A DNA stretch of 64,000 nt from Echinometra lucunter (GCA_029962745.1 CM057151.1:9487142-9551141); one strand, 5' to 3'. Shown: positions 47,137 through 59,169, counted from the first letter of the stretch. The notes: a model not told the origin generated them from the letters alone. Numbers and translations: made by a program.

Positions 47137-49643
47137 GGATAAAACAAATATGTGGGGTTTTTTTGTTACAGGCACTTGAAACTAAATCAAAAATCATACA
47201 ATCCTTTTATTTCATTTCATACTGCATATTTTCAGACGGCGAAATGGATAGAGTACCTTTAACTTCAACCTGGCGGTACATATTCTTGTACAATGCTCAA
47301 CTTCATGGAGTCCTCTGTTCATATCATTTTCTGTGCATGACACAAACTACACAGGAAATTGAGAGAAATGAGCAAATATGGTTTCCCCTTCTCGATATGG
47401 CATTTGAAAACTGGTAAGGAGATGCTAGACTATATATTTATTGAAAAACTGAACAAAAGAATATGACTGAACGTCATCACATCTCAATAAGAACCTGAAA
47501 AGGCAACAGTAAATGGAATAAAATTAGAAAAAACCCGCACTGTTTAATTGCTCTTTAAAAAAAAAACCAAGAAGAAAATTAAACGAACAAAAATAAAACA
47601 GAAACAGAAACAAACAAAAAACAAAACAAAAACAAAAAACAAAAACGCTTCATATTATTACATCCTGTATTGGATATCTGACCAGAAGGCCTGAATGATA
47701 AAAATCTCAAATAATGAAAGCCATTAATAAATCATTCAAGAGCTACATTTCATTCAAATAAAAAAACCCTCTGATAAAGAAAGGGATTTGCTAAATTCTG
47801 ATAATGAATTCGTTCATTTCATATGATTTTTTGTGTCTATTATTTGTCATTTTCCCCTCTTTCCTCCACTTTCCCCCTCTCACTGAAGCCCTTTTCTTTC
47901 TTTGTTACATCCTGTAACTAGAAATTCAACTGAAACTGAACCTGACGTCTTTGAGTAAAATGGCGAGCTGTAACCAAAACAACTCCATCATTGAACCTTA
48001 CCCACTTCCTATAGATGTAACAAACATCTAAACAGAATAGAAATGTAAGATGGATCTTGATATCAAAGACGAATAGAACTCACGGTCATACACATTATCG
48101 CGATGGGACAAAATGGACATCATCAGAAACAAATCAGAAACACTGATGTGAGCTCCTGTGAGTAATGCGGTTTTACATGTCTTTACTAAAAATGGTTCCA
48201 ATCCAGAATTGAAGAGACCGAGGTTGTCTGCCATCGGACACTGCGATTAATGTTGCTTCGAAATAGCTCTTTCTCACATGGCATTCATCATTTATCGATT
48301 TGGCTTAATGTCACCCTGAGAAAGAGTACTGAACATGGATAGAATGATGTTGTAAGATTCAAATATGCAACGCTTATAAGACACGTAAGGTAACATTTAT
48401 TACTCTTTCTGCACTGCGCTGCTGTATAACTTCACCTGCATATACATATACATGTACGTTCCTTCGATGATACAGTCGAGTGCCTTGACCCTGCCCCTCA
48501 TCGGGGGCGTAGCGACCGAGGGGAGGGGAGGGGGACGGGCGGGTGTAAGGTGAAGCAAGTGCAACCCCCTCTTCCAATATTTTGCCAAATATCTGGGTTT
48601 GTCGTCCTCAAAATCTAAATTTCCTGCCTTTATCGGTAAATTGAAGAGGAAACGTGACGACCGTTTTTCTTGTATTTATTTTCAATTCGTTTGCTTATAT
48701 TTACTTGGCTTATATTTGCGTTCTCAAAAGTTGACAATTTTTAATCAAATCTTGCTTTTAACGCAATTGTCCCCCTCTTCTAAATGTACCCCTATTAACG
48801 CTGATATACAATGAGGTACCTGCTCTCGTTCTCCTGAAAAAAAAAAATCCATGTTTATTCGACCAACAGCAATTTAATGCTACCTTTAAATCGAGCTTTC
48901 ATTCGTTTTGAAATTGTTTATTTATTATATTTATGTACATAATTTATATCCATAAGGAAGTATTTGAAATTCTATAGGGAAAACAAAATCAACCCACCAG
49001 CCTTTCAGCCCTCATACTTTCACACATGTAAAAATTATATGTATTCATTCAGTTTTTCATCTAAAGTCAGATTAAAATTATTGTAAAGAGGTACTCTTCC
49101 AAATCATTTCACACACTTGTTTGTAAATAATAATCAGTTTAAAATGTTACATTGATTCACACGGTATTAGAAATAGCGCGTCTGTGAAAGATTTCTTAGA
49201 ATAGTCAAGATTGTCTTCCATCGGAAGCTGGGCAGCTGAAAAATGCATTATCTGACAAATCGATTCATATTTTAATTTGTGATGACTTGCTGTTTCCATG
49301 AACATTCAGAAGGCTGAAAGTAATGATTATGCTTTAACAGTTTTCAAGAGCTCATGAATAGCATGTTGTTCAATGCAGTTACGAGCGACAAGGTAACATT
49401 TTCGAACGACCATCGCAGGATTCAGATTCATTTCATTCGCTCACAATCCACGCAATTTATTGACATTTTGCAACTGTTATCACTGCTCTAGCATGTCTAG
49501 TGATGTGGGAGAAAAACGAAAGCACAATTATCATGTTGTTTGTCTCAAGCAGTTTGTAATAGCATAACGAATACGTTTATAGAATGATGACTAAGTTGTA
49601 GCAAAAAAAGAAAATAAAAGCCCGGGAGAGAGAGAGAGAGAGC

Positions 49644-49914
49644 AGTGGCGGCGATTTCATGTAACCGGGGGGGGGGGGGGGAGGGGGGAGGGACGGAAAC
49701 ACTGAAGGTCACCTCCGAAAATCTTTTTCGAGAAGTGGAAGGGGAATGATCGTTATCATGCGAGCGAGCGAAATGAGCGAGCTAAAAATAATGAAAGAAG
49801 CCCCACTTTGCCATGACACTACACTCAAGGCCTATAAAATATTTAAGTGTTCGGCCTTAAGTTGGTCACCTGACTCCCCCCGTCCCACCCCCCCCCCCCC
49901 CAATCGCCGCCTAT
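49644..49914. mobile_element. short inverted-repeat element with G-run/C-run ends
   Basis: AGTGGCGGCGATT followed by a G run of about 15, and at the other end a C run then AATCGCCGCCTAT. GA repeats flank both sides. The inverted ends plus subterminal homopolymers suggest a small transposon-like unit. The homopolymers make exact limits unsure. Confidence 0.5.
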
Positions 49915-51012
49915 GAGAGAGAGAGAGACAGACAGACTTTTAGAATCAAATTCATGATAGCAGCCTGGTCTAAAGCTTTCCTCAGGGAAAAATACATCTA
50001 AAAACTGTGGTTGAAATGACAAAATTCTGGTAATATAGTGCTCACATTATTTCCCATTTGGAAACCCTTTCACAAACTTCTCGACGGTATAATTCGGGCA
50101 TCACTCGACTGTTTAAAAAAAATATTTTCCCCTATTTTTTAAATTTTTATTAAAGACACATCATGATTATAATAACCGGTGTAATGCATAATGTAATAAT
50201 TATGATAATTTTATAAATAATTACACTCACTTCTGTGAAAGCATTAATCAAGTATATCGACTATTACGTAGCAAAATTTCTAATCCATGACTTGCATGAA
50301 ATTTGTGAAAGGGATGTTAATGACCAGCTGCCTGCTAATACTGCTGATGAAACTCATGACACTTTCAATATATTAAGTTTCATATGTAATCGTAGAAACC
50401 CTGCGATTTGATTTCGAGTCATGCTCAAATACAAATTTGAATGCATGAGGTGATCAAGATCAAAACACATTCCTAATTGATGATGGATAGCATGCGGCAA
50501 CATTTTTAAGTTTATGGGTTCCGGTAAGATACATCATCGAAACGTGAGCAATTAGGTATGAAAAGAATAAGAAGAAGAGTTATGTTTTTGTCACACCGAC
50601 AAACCGACTCAGTAAAGATTCTAAACGGACCGATTCTTACTCATTCCGGGTAAAGTTGACACCAACGAGACGGACATCAGACCCTGATAACAAACCGAAC
50701 AAACACTACTTTTAACCGAATAGAGGAGAGTCGAACTGTTTTGAATCTGTTTGGCGGTATGACTGATGAATATGTTTTTGTTGTTGGACCTGCTGTCGGT
50801 CTGGTCTGGTGTAGTCTCATCAGTGGGATAATACCCAGTTGCGCCAACGAGGCTGACAACATACCGTCGAAATACTTAGCAAAAATTACGTTTAACCGGA
50901 TGGTGAGGAGTTCGATAGGTCTAGAGTCGGCCTTGAGTCGGTTTGGAATCGGTCTGGCATAGTGACTGAGGAATCCAGGAATACGTTTTTGGTGTTAACC
51001 TTTAATCGATCT

Positions 51013-51226
51013 GGGTGGTGTTTCACAAAGATTTAAGTGTGACTTAAAGTCATGCTTAGGCGCCAACACGCACATGTTATTTAACGCGTAATCTCATTGA
51101 TGGATACGCGGTAGCGCGCGCACCCTGTGCATGATCTGACCAATGAGGTGATGCGTTATATTCCACACGCAAATAGGAATTTAAGTGCGATTTTTAGTCA
51201 GACTTAAATCTTTGTGAAACACCCCC
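51013..51226. mobile_element. MITE, GGGTGGTGTTTCACAAAG termini, copy 1
   Basis: 214 bp. Left GTTTCACAAAGATTTAAGTG is matched by right ACTTAAATCTTTGTGAAAC in reverse complement. Interior ACGCGTAATCTCATTGAT is shared with copy 2. Confidence 0.85.
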
Positions 51227-51283
51227 TATTCTTTATCTCATCATTCATGTCAATGGGATTGTGGTATATAGGCAGTCACACCT

Positions 51284-51511
51284 GGGGGTGTTTCACAAAG
51301 AGTTATGTTTGACCTAGAGTCGTGCTTAAACGCCAATGCCTGTCCGGTATTTATCGCGTAATCTAATTGATAGACTTTTCATTAGCGCTCGTGCCCTGAG
51401 CATGATCTGACCAACTGAATGCAGTGATGCGTAATTTTGATACAGCACTAAGTAGGAATTTAAGTGCAACTTTAAGTCAAACTTAAATCTTTGTGAAACA
51501 CCCCCCCCCCC
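51284..51511. mobile_element. MITE, GGGTGTTTCACAAAG termini, copy 2
   Basis: 228 bp, same orientation as copy 1 and 57 bp from it. Shares CGCGTAATCTAATTGATAGA-like interior and GCATGATCTGACCAA. Its right end runs into a C homopolymer. Confidence 0.85.
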
Positions 51512-53054
51512 GGTCATACCAACGCAGTTCCGACAACATATACGGTATATACTGATACTGAGCAAACAGTACGTTATCCGAAATGGCCAAGAATTGGGTG
51601 ATTTCGATTCAAATTGGCGGTGTGACCGAAATATAATCTACCAACAGCGTGAATAAAATGAATATGAATAAATGTGTAGAGTGCTTTGAAAAGAAAATAC
51701 CATGGAAATAATACATGGTTTGTAGACATAATTTTATTCATTAAATGAAATAAAATCAGTGCCATTCAGAGTTTATTGTTGACAGTGGTTGTGTGCTGAT
51801 GTTAGCGACTGATGTGCACTCGTGTATCTTATACATGAATGAAATAAATCATTACAAATAATTTGATTCATTAAAGTGTCTCATTTACAAAGATGATGTC
51901 CGTGCTTCAATTAAATCAATGTTTCAGTGAACTTAAAAATACAGTATCAATATTACTTTAACCAATCGAGATGAACTCCAAATAACAATTTCATGCAAAA
52001 TTGAAGGATTTGCCCTTAATACGCCTCTTTCATGGTTCTTTACTGAACTCCCATCCTTAAAATAAGGTTTGGTATGAATCAACATCAACATCAGCTATAC
52101 CCCTTTCCCCATTATGAACATAAGTGGACGGTCTTCAAGTTGGATTTATATTTCTTGGTGTCATAACAGTCATGACAGTTAGTGCTACTAAAAAGAAACA
52201 TAAACCACATCAATATATCATGTCTATAGGGGTTTGCAAATACAAGCCTGGCTTTTGAGCATTCGCCTGCCATTTTCAACATTTATTATATACCTAATTT
52301 GGAAAATTTCATTGTTTGAAAATTATTCTTATTTTATGTATTCTGATGATTATGTAATTACTTTTATATATAATTATGTATGTTATTCTTAGTTGAAAAT
52401 GGAAAAATAAATGATATAAATTGAATGAACTGAAATATATAAGACGAAACTTGTAAAACTATTTTATGATGACGACAACGGAACAAAGCTTGCACGAAAG
52501 AGATGTTTGTAATAAACAATTTACGCAATGATTTTTCAATATCTACCGACGGTGATGAAAATATCGAATGTTATAAAAGTTGCTTTTGCACAACACAAAA
52601 CAACACAATATAATTATGAGTATCATCACAACATAACAGAGAAATATTGAAATGGCTGGATGACGTGAATGGTGAGAAGAAAAGAGAAAAGATCTCACGA
52701 CTGCCTCTTTCAGTTCGTCATCTCGCATGGGAACATTCTCCCCCGTTTCAATCTGGATGACCACGACATACCTGTAATGAAATGCATGAAAATATACCCT
52801 TAATGTGATTTTTATATCATGAATGTACCAATAATCTATAAATATTCGCGATGTTTGTGTGCGCGTGTGTGTTGAGGCAGTTTTGCGTTGTTGGCTTGAT
52901 GATGTCTGTGTCGCTTTTGCCTCCTTTATCATTGTTTCTGGTAAGTGCCTCCAACTTCCTCCTTTGTCAGAAGCCGAAAGATACCAGATCCGTTAGGTTC
53001 ATCATTAATCATTGGAGTGAGTACGATTGACACGTATCCCCAATTGAATGGCAC

Positions 53055-53115
53055 AAAGAAGAGGGGGGGGGGGGGAGAGAAAGAAAAGAAGAGAGAGAGA
53101 GAGAGAGTGAAGGAG
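53055..53115. repeat. G run plus (GA)n
   Basis: About 15 G's then GA repeats, a low-complexity tract. Confidence 0.9.
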
Positions 53116-53889
53116 TGCATGAGGAAGGGGAGAAGAAAAGATGCCTCGACAATGCATACACCTAATGGCAATGTTAATTCGGATTTCATCATAGCGCCAT
53201 CCAGTCACCCCCCCCCCGCCCATGATGCAAGTGTTCCCTGACACTTGCTACTGCTACCCACTCTAGCTACCCTAAGAAAGACGATATGGTGATCTTTTGA
53301 TTAATTCGGAAGTTGTGTAAAGATTATATAATCAAAACAATAGCTTGATAACCGTTTAATCATCATTATACGATTCTATACATCATTTGAATTCCGCAGG
53401 GCAATAAATCTCAATGAAACTTATTACTACAATATGGTTCACTCAGTACAAACATACATAACACATGCTCTAAAGGGTTTTTGCATGCGTCAATACAGAG
53501 CTTATCATTTCCATTTGGTATAAGACCGTGTTTGAATGTAGATCAATGGTACTTATTAAAAGTGCATCAGTTCAATCGTCGGTCCCAGGGGAGCAAGTGA
53601 GTACCCTATTATGAAGATCGAGACATTTAGGACAATTAGAGGATGACAGAATACTATGGAAACAACTGTTTCATAAAGTCTTAACACCCTCGCATCTAAA
53701 TTCTTTTGTCAGGGCTGGATTAAGGAAGACATACTTACCTAAATTTCGCAATGTATACTTAACGAAATATGTCTCACATTGCTGTTATTGCTTATGAACG
53801 GTGCGAAATATGTATACGTGTGGCTCTTTCATTTACCACATTTTGGTATTGCTGAAGTGATTTAAAAATGGTACACTTTACCGTAGAAG

Positions 53890-54600
53890 AGATGGCAAAA
53901 TGAAAGTGACTTTCTTGAGATATGACGGAGGTATTGAAAAGGACAATAAAACCAGGAAGAGGCGAGGAGAACAAAAGATGGAAAGCAATCCAACTCGGGG
54001 AAAATTGTGATAAGTGAATGATAAAAAGAAAATGGTAAAGTGGGGGGGAAGAGAGGAAAGCGGGAAATAGGGTGCAATGGGGAGATAGAAGAAGGAAAGA
54101 AAATGGAGACGAAGATAAAAAAAGAGAAGTGGATAACGGACAAAAAAGGGTTCAGGACAATGGTAGGACAAGAATGAATAAAATATCCCCAAGTCCATTC
54201 GGAACAAACATGTCCACAGCCATTGAAAAGAGTAAATCAAAGGAGAAAATAAGCTTGGCAGAAAGAAAGACAGTAAGAGATAGAAGAAGGAGAGAGGGAA
54301 AGAGAATGGGCACAGAAAGAAAGTCAACCAAGGGAGAAAGACACAGAGAAAGCGGCAGAGGTGAGAAAAGAAGAGAGGGGAAAATGGAAAGAACAAATTA
54401 GAAGTGATACGCAGGACGTGAAATCGACTGTGCTGTTGAAAAGCGGAGAGGAATGAGAAGAGAGAGAGAGAGAGAGAGAGGATAGAGAGAGAGAGGAGAG
54501 AGAGATGGGGAGGCGAAAATATAATGAGAGAGTGAGGAATAGAAAGAAGAGACATAGTAAAGGAAAGAAAAAGAAACCGAGGAGAGGTGTCAAAATACAA
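53890..54600. repeat. polypurine tract of about 700 bp
   Basis: The + strand is overwhelmingly A and G, with (GA)n at 54460-54505. The complementary pyrimidine strand yields a 245-codon Ser/Leu/Phe-rich open frame. This is the longest in the window but has no domain character. Confidence 0.85.
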
Positions 54601-56513
54601 TAGAATATTGATCATTTCTGGATGAGCTATTCCGAAACAAACAACAAAACGTGAAGAAATATTAATTTCAAGCTGTTTATGAGTACCTCCTACTTATATT
54701 AAAAGAATATAGCTAGGATATCCACACATTTCCTGTTTCACAAAACAAAATAAATGCACGGGGTAAGGTGGTTGATATACTGACTTGTTTTTCTCCCACC
54801 CAAAATAGTACTGTCTGTCAATTCAAAGTATCGTTATGACTATACGAGACAGACAACATTAAAACGAAGATTATACATTTTCATATTTAGGATTGAGGTT
54901 AGATGATTTTATAGTTTCCTCTCAAGTGAAGTCAATGTGCTTTTTTGTCGGTGATGTCTCACCCGACACAATTTCAAAGCCAAACTACAAACACATTCGA
55001 TATCGTCAACATTCATCAGAATTAACCGCAGGTTTGAAGACAGGGATACAAAACCTGGTGCTTTATCTTCATCAATCGTTCATCTCATGCATCAAATTCT
55101 AAGCCAGAACCAGAATACTTGACAATAACTTCTAATTCTTACCTTGACGTAACAATGCGTCCTAATACTCCCTCTTCAGACGTTTCTTATTGCAAGCCTA
55201 TAGTGCTCTAATTATATGACCCTTGAAAGGTAAGTACATTGTTTGTTCTCATTAATAATGTTTCAGTCTTCAAAGAATCTTTATGGAATCAGGTCATTTT
55301 GACAAAAAATTAAAAAACAGAGAGTCAAAAAAGATTATCGGACAACAGAACACCAAGAAGGAAATGCAAGACCATCTTGACTGTAGGCAAAATAAGCTTT
55401 TCAGTCTAAACTTCCATGTCATAAATGGATATGTTATATTCATTTTCCTTATTCCCTTGCGTGTCAACAACTAAATGAGCTGAAAGAGTTTCTTAATGAT
55501 TGCCTTGAAAGGGCCAGGAATGCAAAAGTCGGAGTTTGATAAATATCACATCTTAATAGAGAGCAGTGAACTTCCATTGTTAATGTATACATGTAGTAAC
55601 GATATTCCAATTTATTTTTACAAGATCCATTTCTGCTACTTTTTCAAATTGATGAAAGTTAAAAGTATTACTGTTTTTATTGCTTGATTGTTTTTGTTGA
55701 TGATTTTCAACCAAAAAAAAAAATGTGTTTTTTTCTTGCTGGTACTCCAGACGTTTTAGAGGAGCTGACAAATGTGTTTTTGAGCGTGAAAATTGATGAA
55801 TTGAGCTGACGAAATACGGCATGTCAGCTTGGAAATATCAAACGTTCCCATCTCAATTTGTCAATAATTGGCAGTTTGAATTATTTCATATTTTCATCTC
55901 CTCCACTATAAGGTCCTCCTGTCAGTCTTCATTCTGCTGTTCCGCCATGCGCACCCTCACTCCAGATTTATCCCAGGAATTTAATTATTTTGCAATTCTA
56001 CAGATTGCCTACTCTCCGCGCGTGCGCGTGTGGACATGTCACCAACATCTTCAGCTCCGAACATGCCGAATGCAACTGAAATATAGTTGTGACCTTTTTG
56101 TTTTCTCATCGATATTTACTAATCTGCCGACTGGCTATTTTCAGCAGCAGCTCCCACTGATGTGGGGTTCTTTCTGTGGGCGGGATGAATGGGAGAAGGA
56201 ATCGATTTATAGGTCCAGGGAGAGATGATTCGAGTGTTAGGAGTAGGGACAGTAAATGCTCTCAGCCTAGGCCTAAATGACACAATCAGCAGGAATGGCG
56301 ATTTGGATTTCAGTATGATATGAGATGGGTATGATTAACTCACAAGAATAGGACAGATTCGAGTCGAATATGATTCTTAACGTAGACCCTATACTGGTCA
56401 AGGAAATGACGATGGGACAAGCAGAGAGATGGGAAGGGAAGTGGGCCTTACTGTAACTAACAGACATAAACATCATCATCACACCATCATCACCATCACC
56501 AACACCTTCCATT

Positions 56514-56514
<1 letters not shown>

Positions 56515-56550
<36 letters not shown>

Positions 56551-56551
56551 A
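56515..56551. repeat. (CAT)n microsatellite
   Basis: About twelve CAT triplets within a wider CAT/CAC-rich stretch (56470-56580). Confidence 0.95.
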
Positions 56552-57034
56552 CACCAATCATCGTCATTATCATCATCAACACATCACTGTCGTAATCATC
56601 TTAGTAGCAGCTCTACGAAAGAAGCAAACGTTCTTTGAAGAGGTTTTAAATAAGATGGATTAAGTTATTCGAAACTTGTCTCTGCTTTTAATCAGCAAAC
56701 CTGATACCACATTGGTACATTAATGCATAAGAAATCCTTTGAATTTAAATTCCTCATGATCATGATTTTATCCAAAGAACATTATGTCTGATGAATGTAT
56801 TATGAAATCATCAAATGTTGATCGTTACCAACATGATATTGCCCGGTGGAACTACATAGTTGTTATTATTATTGAAATAATTCTGAACTACCTTGGTGAA
56901 TTACATAATCTAGACCGAAATGACTATAGTTACAAATGATTCTTCTTAAAACCAGACAACATTAGATTGCCTGGTTCATTTGACAAAAAAATACCGTGAA
57001 ATAATGCAATGATCTTTTCATTGTATATTATTTG

Positions 57035-57534
57035 NNNNNNNNNNNNNNNNNNNNNNNNNNNNNNNNNNNNNNNNNNNNNNNNNNNNNNNNNNNNNNNNNN
57101 NNNNNNNNNNNNNNNNNNNNNNNNNNNNNNNNNNNNNNNNNNNNNNNNNNNNNNNNNNNNNNNNNNNNNNNNNNNNNNNNNNNNNNNNNNNNNNNNNNNN
57201 NNNNNNNNNNNNNNNNNNNNNNNNNNNNNNNNNNNNNNNNNNNNNNNNNNNNNNNNNNNNNNNNNNNNNNNNNNNNNNNNNNNNNNNNNNNNNNNNNNNN
57301 NNNNNNNNNNNNNNNNNNNNNNNNNNNNNNNNNNNNNNNNNNNNNNNNNNNNNNNNNNNNNNNNNNNNNNNNNNNNNNNNNNNNNNNNNNNNNNNNNNNN
57401 NNNNNNNNNNNNNNNNNNNNNNNNNNNNNNNNNNNNNNNNNNNNNNNNNNNNNNNNNNNNNNNNNNNNNNNNNNNNNNNNNNNNNNNNNNNNNNNNNNNN
57501 NNNNNNNNNNNNNNNNNNNNNNNNNNNNNNNNNN
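57035..57534. other. assembly gap (500 N) with duplicated flanks
   Basis: Exactly 500 N. The roughly 100 bases left of the gap (56932-57034) and the 90 bases right of it (57535-57624) are the same sequence with small indels, both starting AGTTACAAA.TGATTCTTCT and ending GTATATTATTTG. The gap is probably a scaffolding artefact where two overlapping contig ends were not merged. Confidence 0.95.
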
Positions 57535-57814
57535 AGTTACAAAATGATTCTTCTTAAAACCAGGCTTCATTTGACAAAAATACCGTGAAAATAATGCAAT
57601 GATCTTTTCTTTGTATATTATTTGCCGGAAAAATAATAATTGTTCATTTTTGTCTAAGTATATCCAAACTTATTCATCTAGTTGTATGTAACAAAATGAA
57701 ATACTGTGGTTGCCATTTAAGTTTTACGGAAATACATTACACATTTCATATTTTGTCAATTAAATGCTGAGCAGAAAACTGTAAAGCCACTAATGGACTT
57801 TCAGGGAGCCTTAC

Positions 57815-57853
57815 CTCCTTCCACCATTTTGTCAACGTAAATTTCATTTTGTC
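57815..57853 (-). CDS. candidate secreted peptide precursor, exon 2 (propeptide spacer)
   Basis: Minus-strand 39-bp exon. Acceptor ttcatctcatcatcaaatcag, donor GGAAGGAG/gtaaggct. Phase 1 at both ends: a junction Gly, then QNEIYVDKMVEG and a leftover G that pairs with exon 3 to give Ala. Skipping it leaves the frame intact, because exon 1 also joins exon 3 in phase. It could therefore be an alternative cassette. Support is splice sites plus phase only; the peptide is too short for similarity arguments. Confidence 0.58.
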
Positions 57854-58750
57854 CTGATTTGATGATGAGATGAAATCGAAATTTGTTTGAAATATAGGAG
57901 AAACGGAATAGGAGAAACAGAATCATTGTGTGCGTATATCTTCTGGAAGATCTCCATTTAAGGAGCTCCATTTAAACTTGTTTAATGTGCAGACCCTTCT
58001 GGCCTTCAGCAGGCGATATTGTGGGCCAGTATGCAACACATAGTATATCCACTTACTAATGACTCAAAGTAGCCTGTATTCATGACGTAATGTAAATCAG
58101 GCTCATAAGGTTGTGTTCTTAGTGTAACATTCTGGCATGATAAACATTGCACGTCCACGTTGTTTGTGGATTCTTAGCATCACTGCGCTAAGGAAAAACA
58201 GTCTCATCTTACAGCAGTGAATTCGAAAACGACTTGCACGGTTTTAAAAACCAGCTAGTTCATAAAGCGCATACCTAGTACCTTAGAAAATTGTAGCATT
58301 AGCAGCTGCAGCAGTAGTAGAAATGGTAGTCGTAGTACAAGAAGCAGTATGAGTTAAGTTTGCAATGAAATTGCTTTCCACCAAAAATGACCGCAGTCGC
58401 AGTTTCATCTAACTTCGTTCATTTCAGATAAGTTGTTGATGTAATATAGTCTGCTAATTGTTCGCGTGTTTCATTTGTCCTTAACTCGTTATCCTATGAA
58501 CGTTTACATCTTGTAGAAACTTGCGTTATGAGATCCGATATATTTTAAAGTAAAAAGAAGAACACCCTAGAAACATTATAGAATACGAATTACATATACA
58601 TTAAAAATGCCATTATCGGTTTATCTTCTCTAAAACTCCTTGGACTAAGAAATAAAGAGAAAATGCATGGTGCATAAATTATGACAATGAAGTAATTCAT
58701 TTCAAGTAATCATGTAAATAAAATATAGAGCAAAATATTACAAAACTTAC
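57854..58750 (-). other. intron 1 of the peptide gene
   Basis: 0.9-kb phase-1 intron. A short CAG/AGC/GTA-rich stretch lies at 58305-58350. I see nothing else. Confidence 0.55.
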
Positions 58751-58820
58751 CAAATGTGGAATGTGAGACAAGAACAACCAAAACAGTAGTGAGAAAAATG
58801 TATCTGAATTCCGGTGACAT
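58751..58820 (-). CDS. candidate secreted peptide precursor, exon 1 (signal peptide)
   Basis: ATG at 58820-58818 (context GACAAAATGTC, A at -3) opens MSPEFRYIFLTTVLVVLVSH, STF, then a leftover G at ACATTTG/gtaagttt (phase 1). Residues 7-18 form a typical hydrophobic signal core with a short N-region and small residues at the exit, so cleavage is expected around residues 21-24. An upstream in-frame ATG at 58931 would bury the core 38 residues deeper and is disfavoured. An acceptor-like site (ttcttctcttgattggcgcag) at 58965 suggests an upstream non-coding exon. All five exon junctions of the six-exon model agree in phase. Joined length is 123 residues. Confidence 0.75.
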
Positions 58821-59161
58821 TTTGTCCGCTTCTTTCACTTTCTCCTCTATGTCTCTTGAAACAAAAGTCACCCTAGTGTTTTCAAACACTTTTCTCGGGG
58901 TTTGGTTTTTCCTCTGATGTTGTTTTACCAATGTCGACTGTCAAATCTATGAGCTTTTTTGTTCCTGCGCCAATCAAGAGAAGAATAAAAAAATGTAAGA
59001 ACCGCGAAACCAGATGAGCGTACCCTACGAACTACCCCGTCTAAAGAACCGCAAGCTAGTAATGTGGGATTTCATATGTAGAAGCTGGTTTTAACTCTGC
59101 CACTGCCTCCAATACTCGACGCTAATTGGTGGATACTTGGAAGGAAGTAATGACGGTGATA

Positions 59162-59169
59162 TGACGTCA
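59162..59169. promoter_or_regulatory. CRE palindrome TGACGTCA upstream of the peptide gene
   Basis: Full palindromic cAMP-response element 342 bases upstream of the signal-peptide ATG, with a CCAAT on the minus strand at about 59121-59127. CREs are frequent in neuropeptide promoters. One 8-mer is weak evidence, and the site would be intronic if a 5' exon lies further upstream. Confidence 0.3.

Larger units (their letters stand above)
50660..51600. repeat. diverged tandem array, unit about 170-178 bp, interrupted by two MITEs
   Basis: The motif AACGAG..CTGAYAACA starts units at 50684 and 50853, and a third (CCGACAACA) lies at 51530. Removing the 51013-51511 insertion restores a spacing of about 178 bp, close to the 169 bp between the first two. 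Units share TTTAACCG, GGTATGACTGA/GGCATAGTGACTGA and GTTTTTGTTGTT-like ends. Confidence 0.55.
41668..57814 (-). other. intron 2 of the peptide gene
   Basis: 16-kb phase-1 intron with SINE-like units, a GGTGCAAA element, a G/C-homopolymer element, a tandem array with MITEs, a polypurine tract and the scaffold gap, all listed separately. (GA)n occurs at 42930-42966. Stretches 44350-46750, 47150-48400 and 51600-52650 show nothing identifiable. Donor-like sites at 53742 and 55140 are good matches, but no phase-compatible open exon precedes them. Confidence 0.55.

Noticed and set aside
52699..52771. Extra exon of the peptide gene
   Set aside because: Only open frame enters in phase 2, whereas both flanking junctions need phase 1. 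Kept only as a separate curiosity.
53740..53790. Minus-strand donor AATTTAG/gtaagt with a possible small exon
   Set aside because: No phase-1 open reading; a stop occurs in the required frame. The similar donor at 55140 fails the same way.
53878..54615. 245-codon minus-strand open frame
   Set aside because: Produced by a polypyrimidine strand; Ser/Leu/Phe-biased with no domain pattern and no splice logic.
57009..57570. Open frames of 171-182 codons
   Set aside because: They consist of the N gap.
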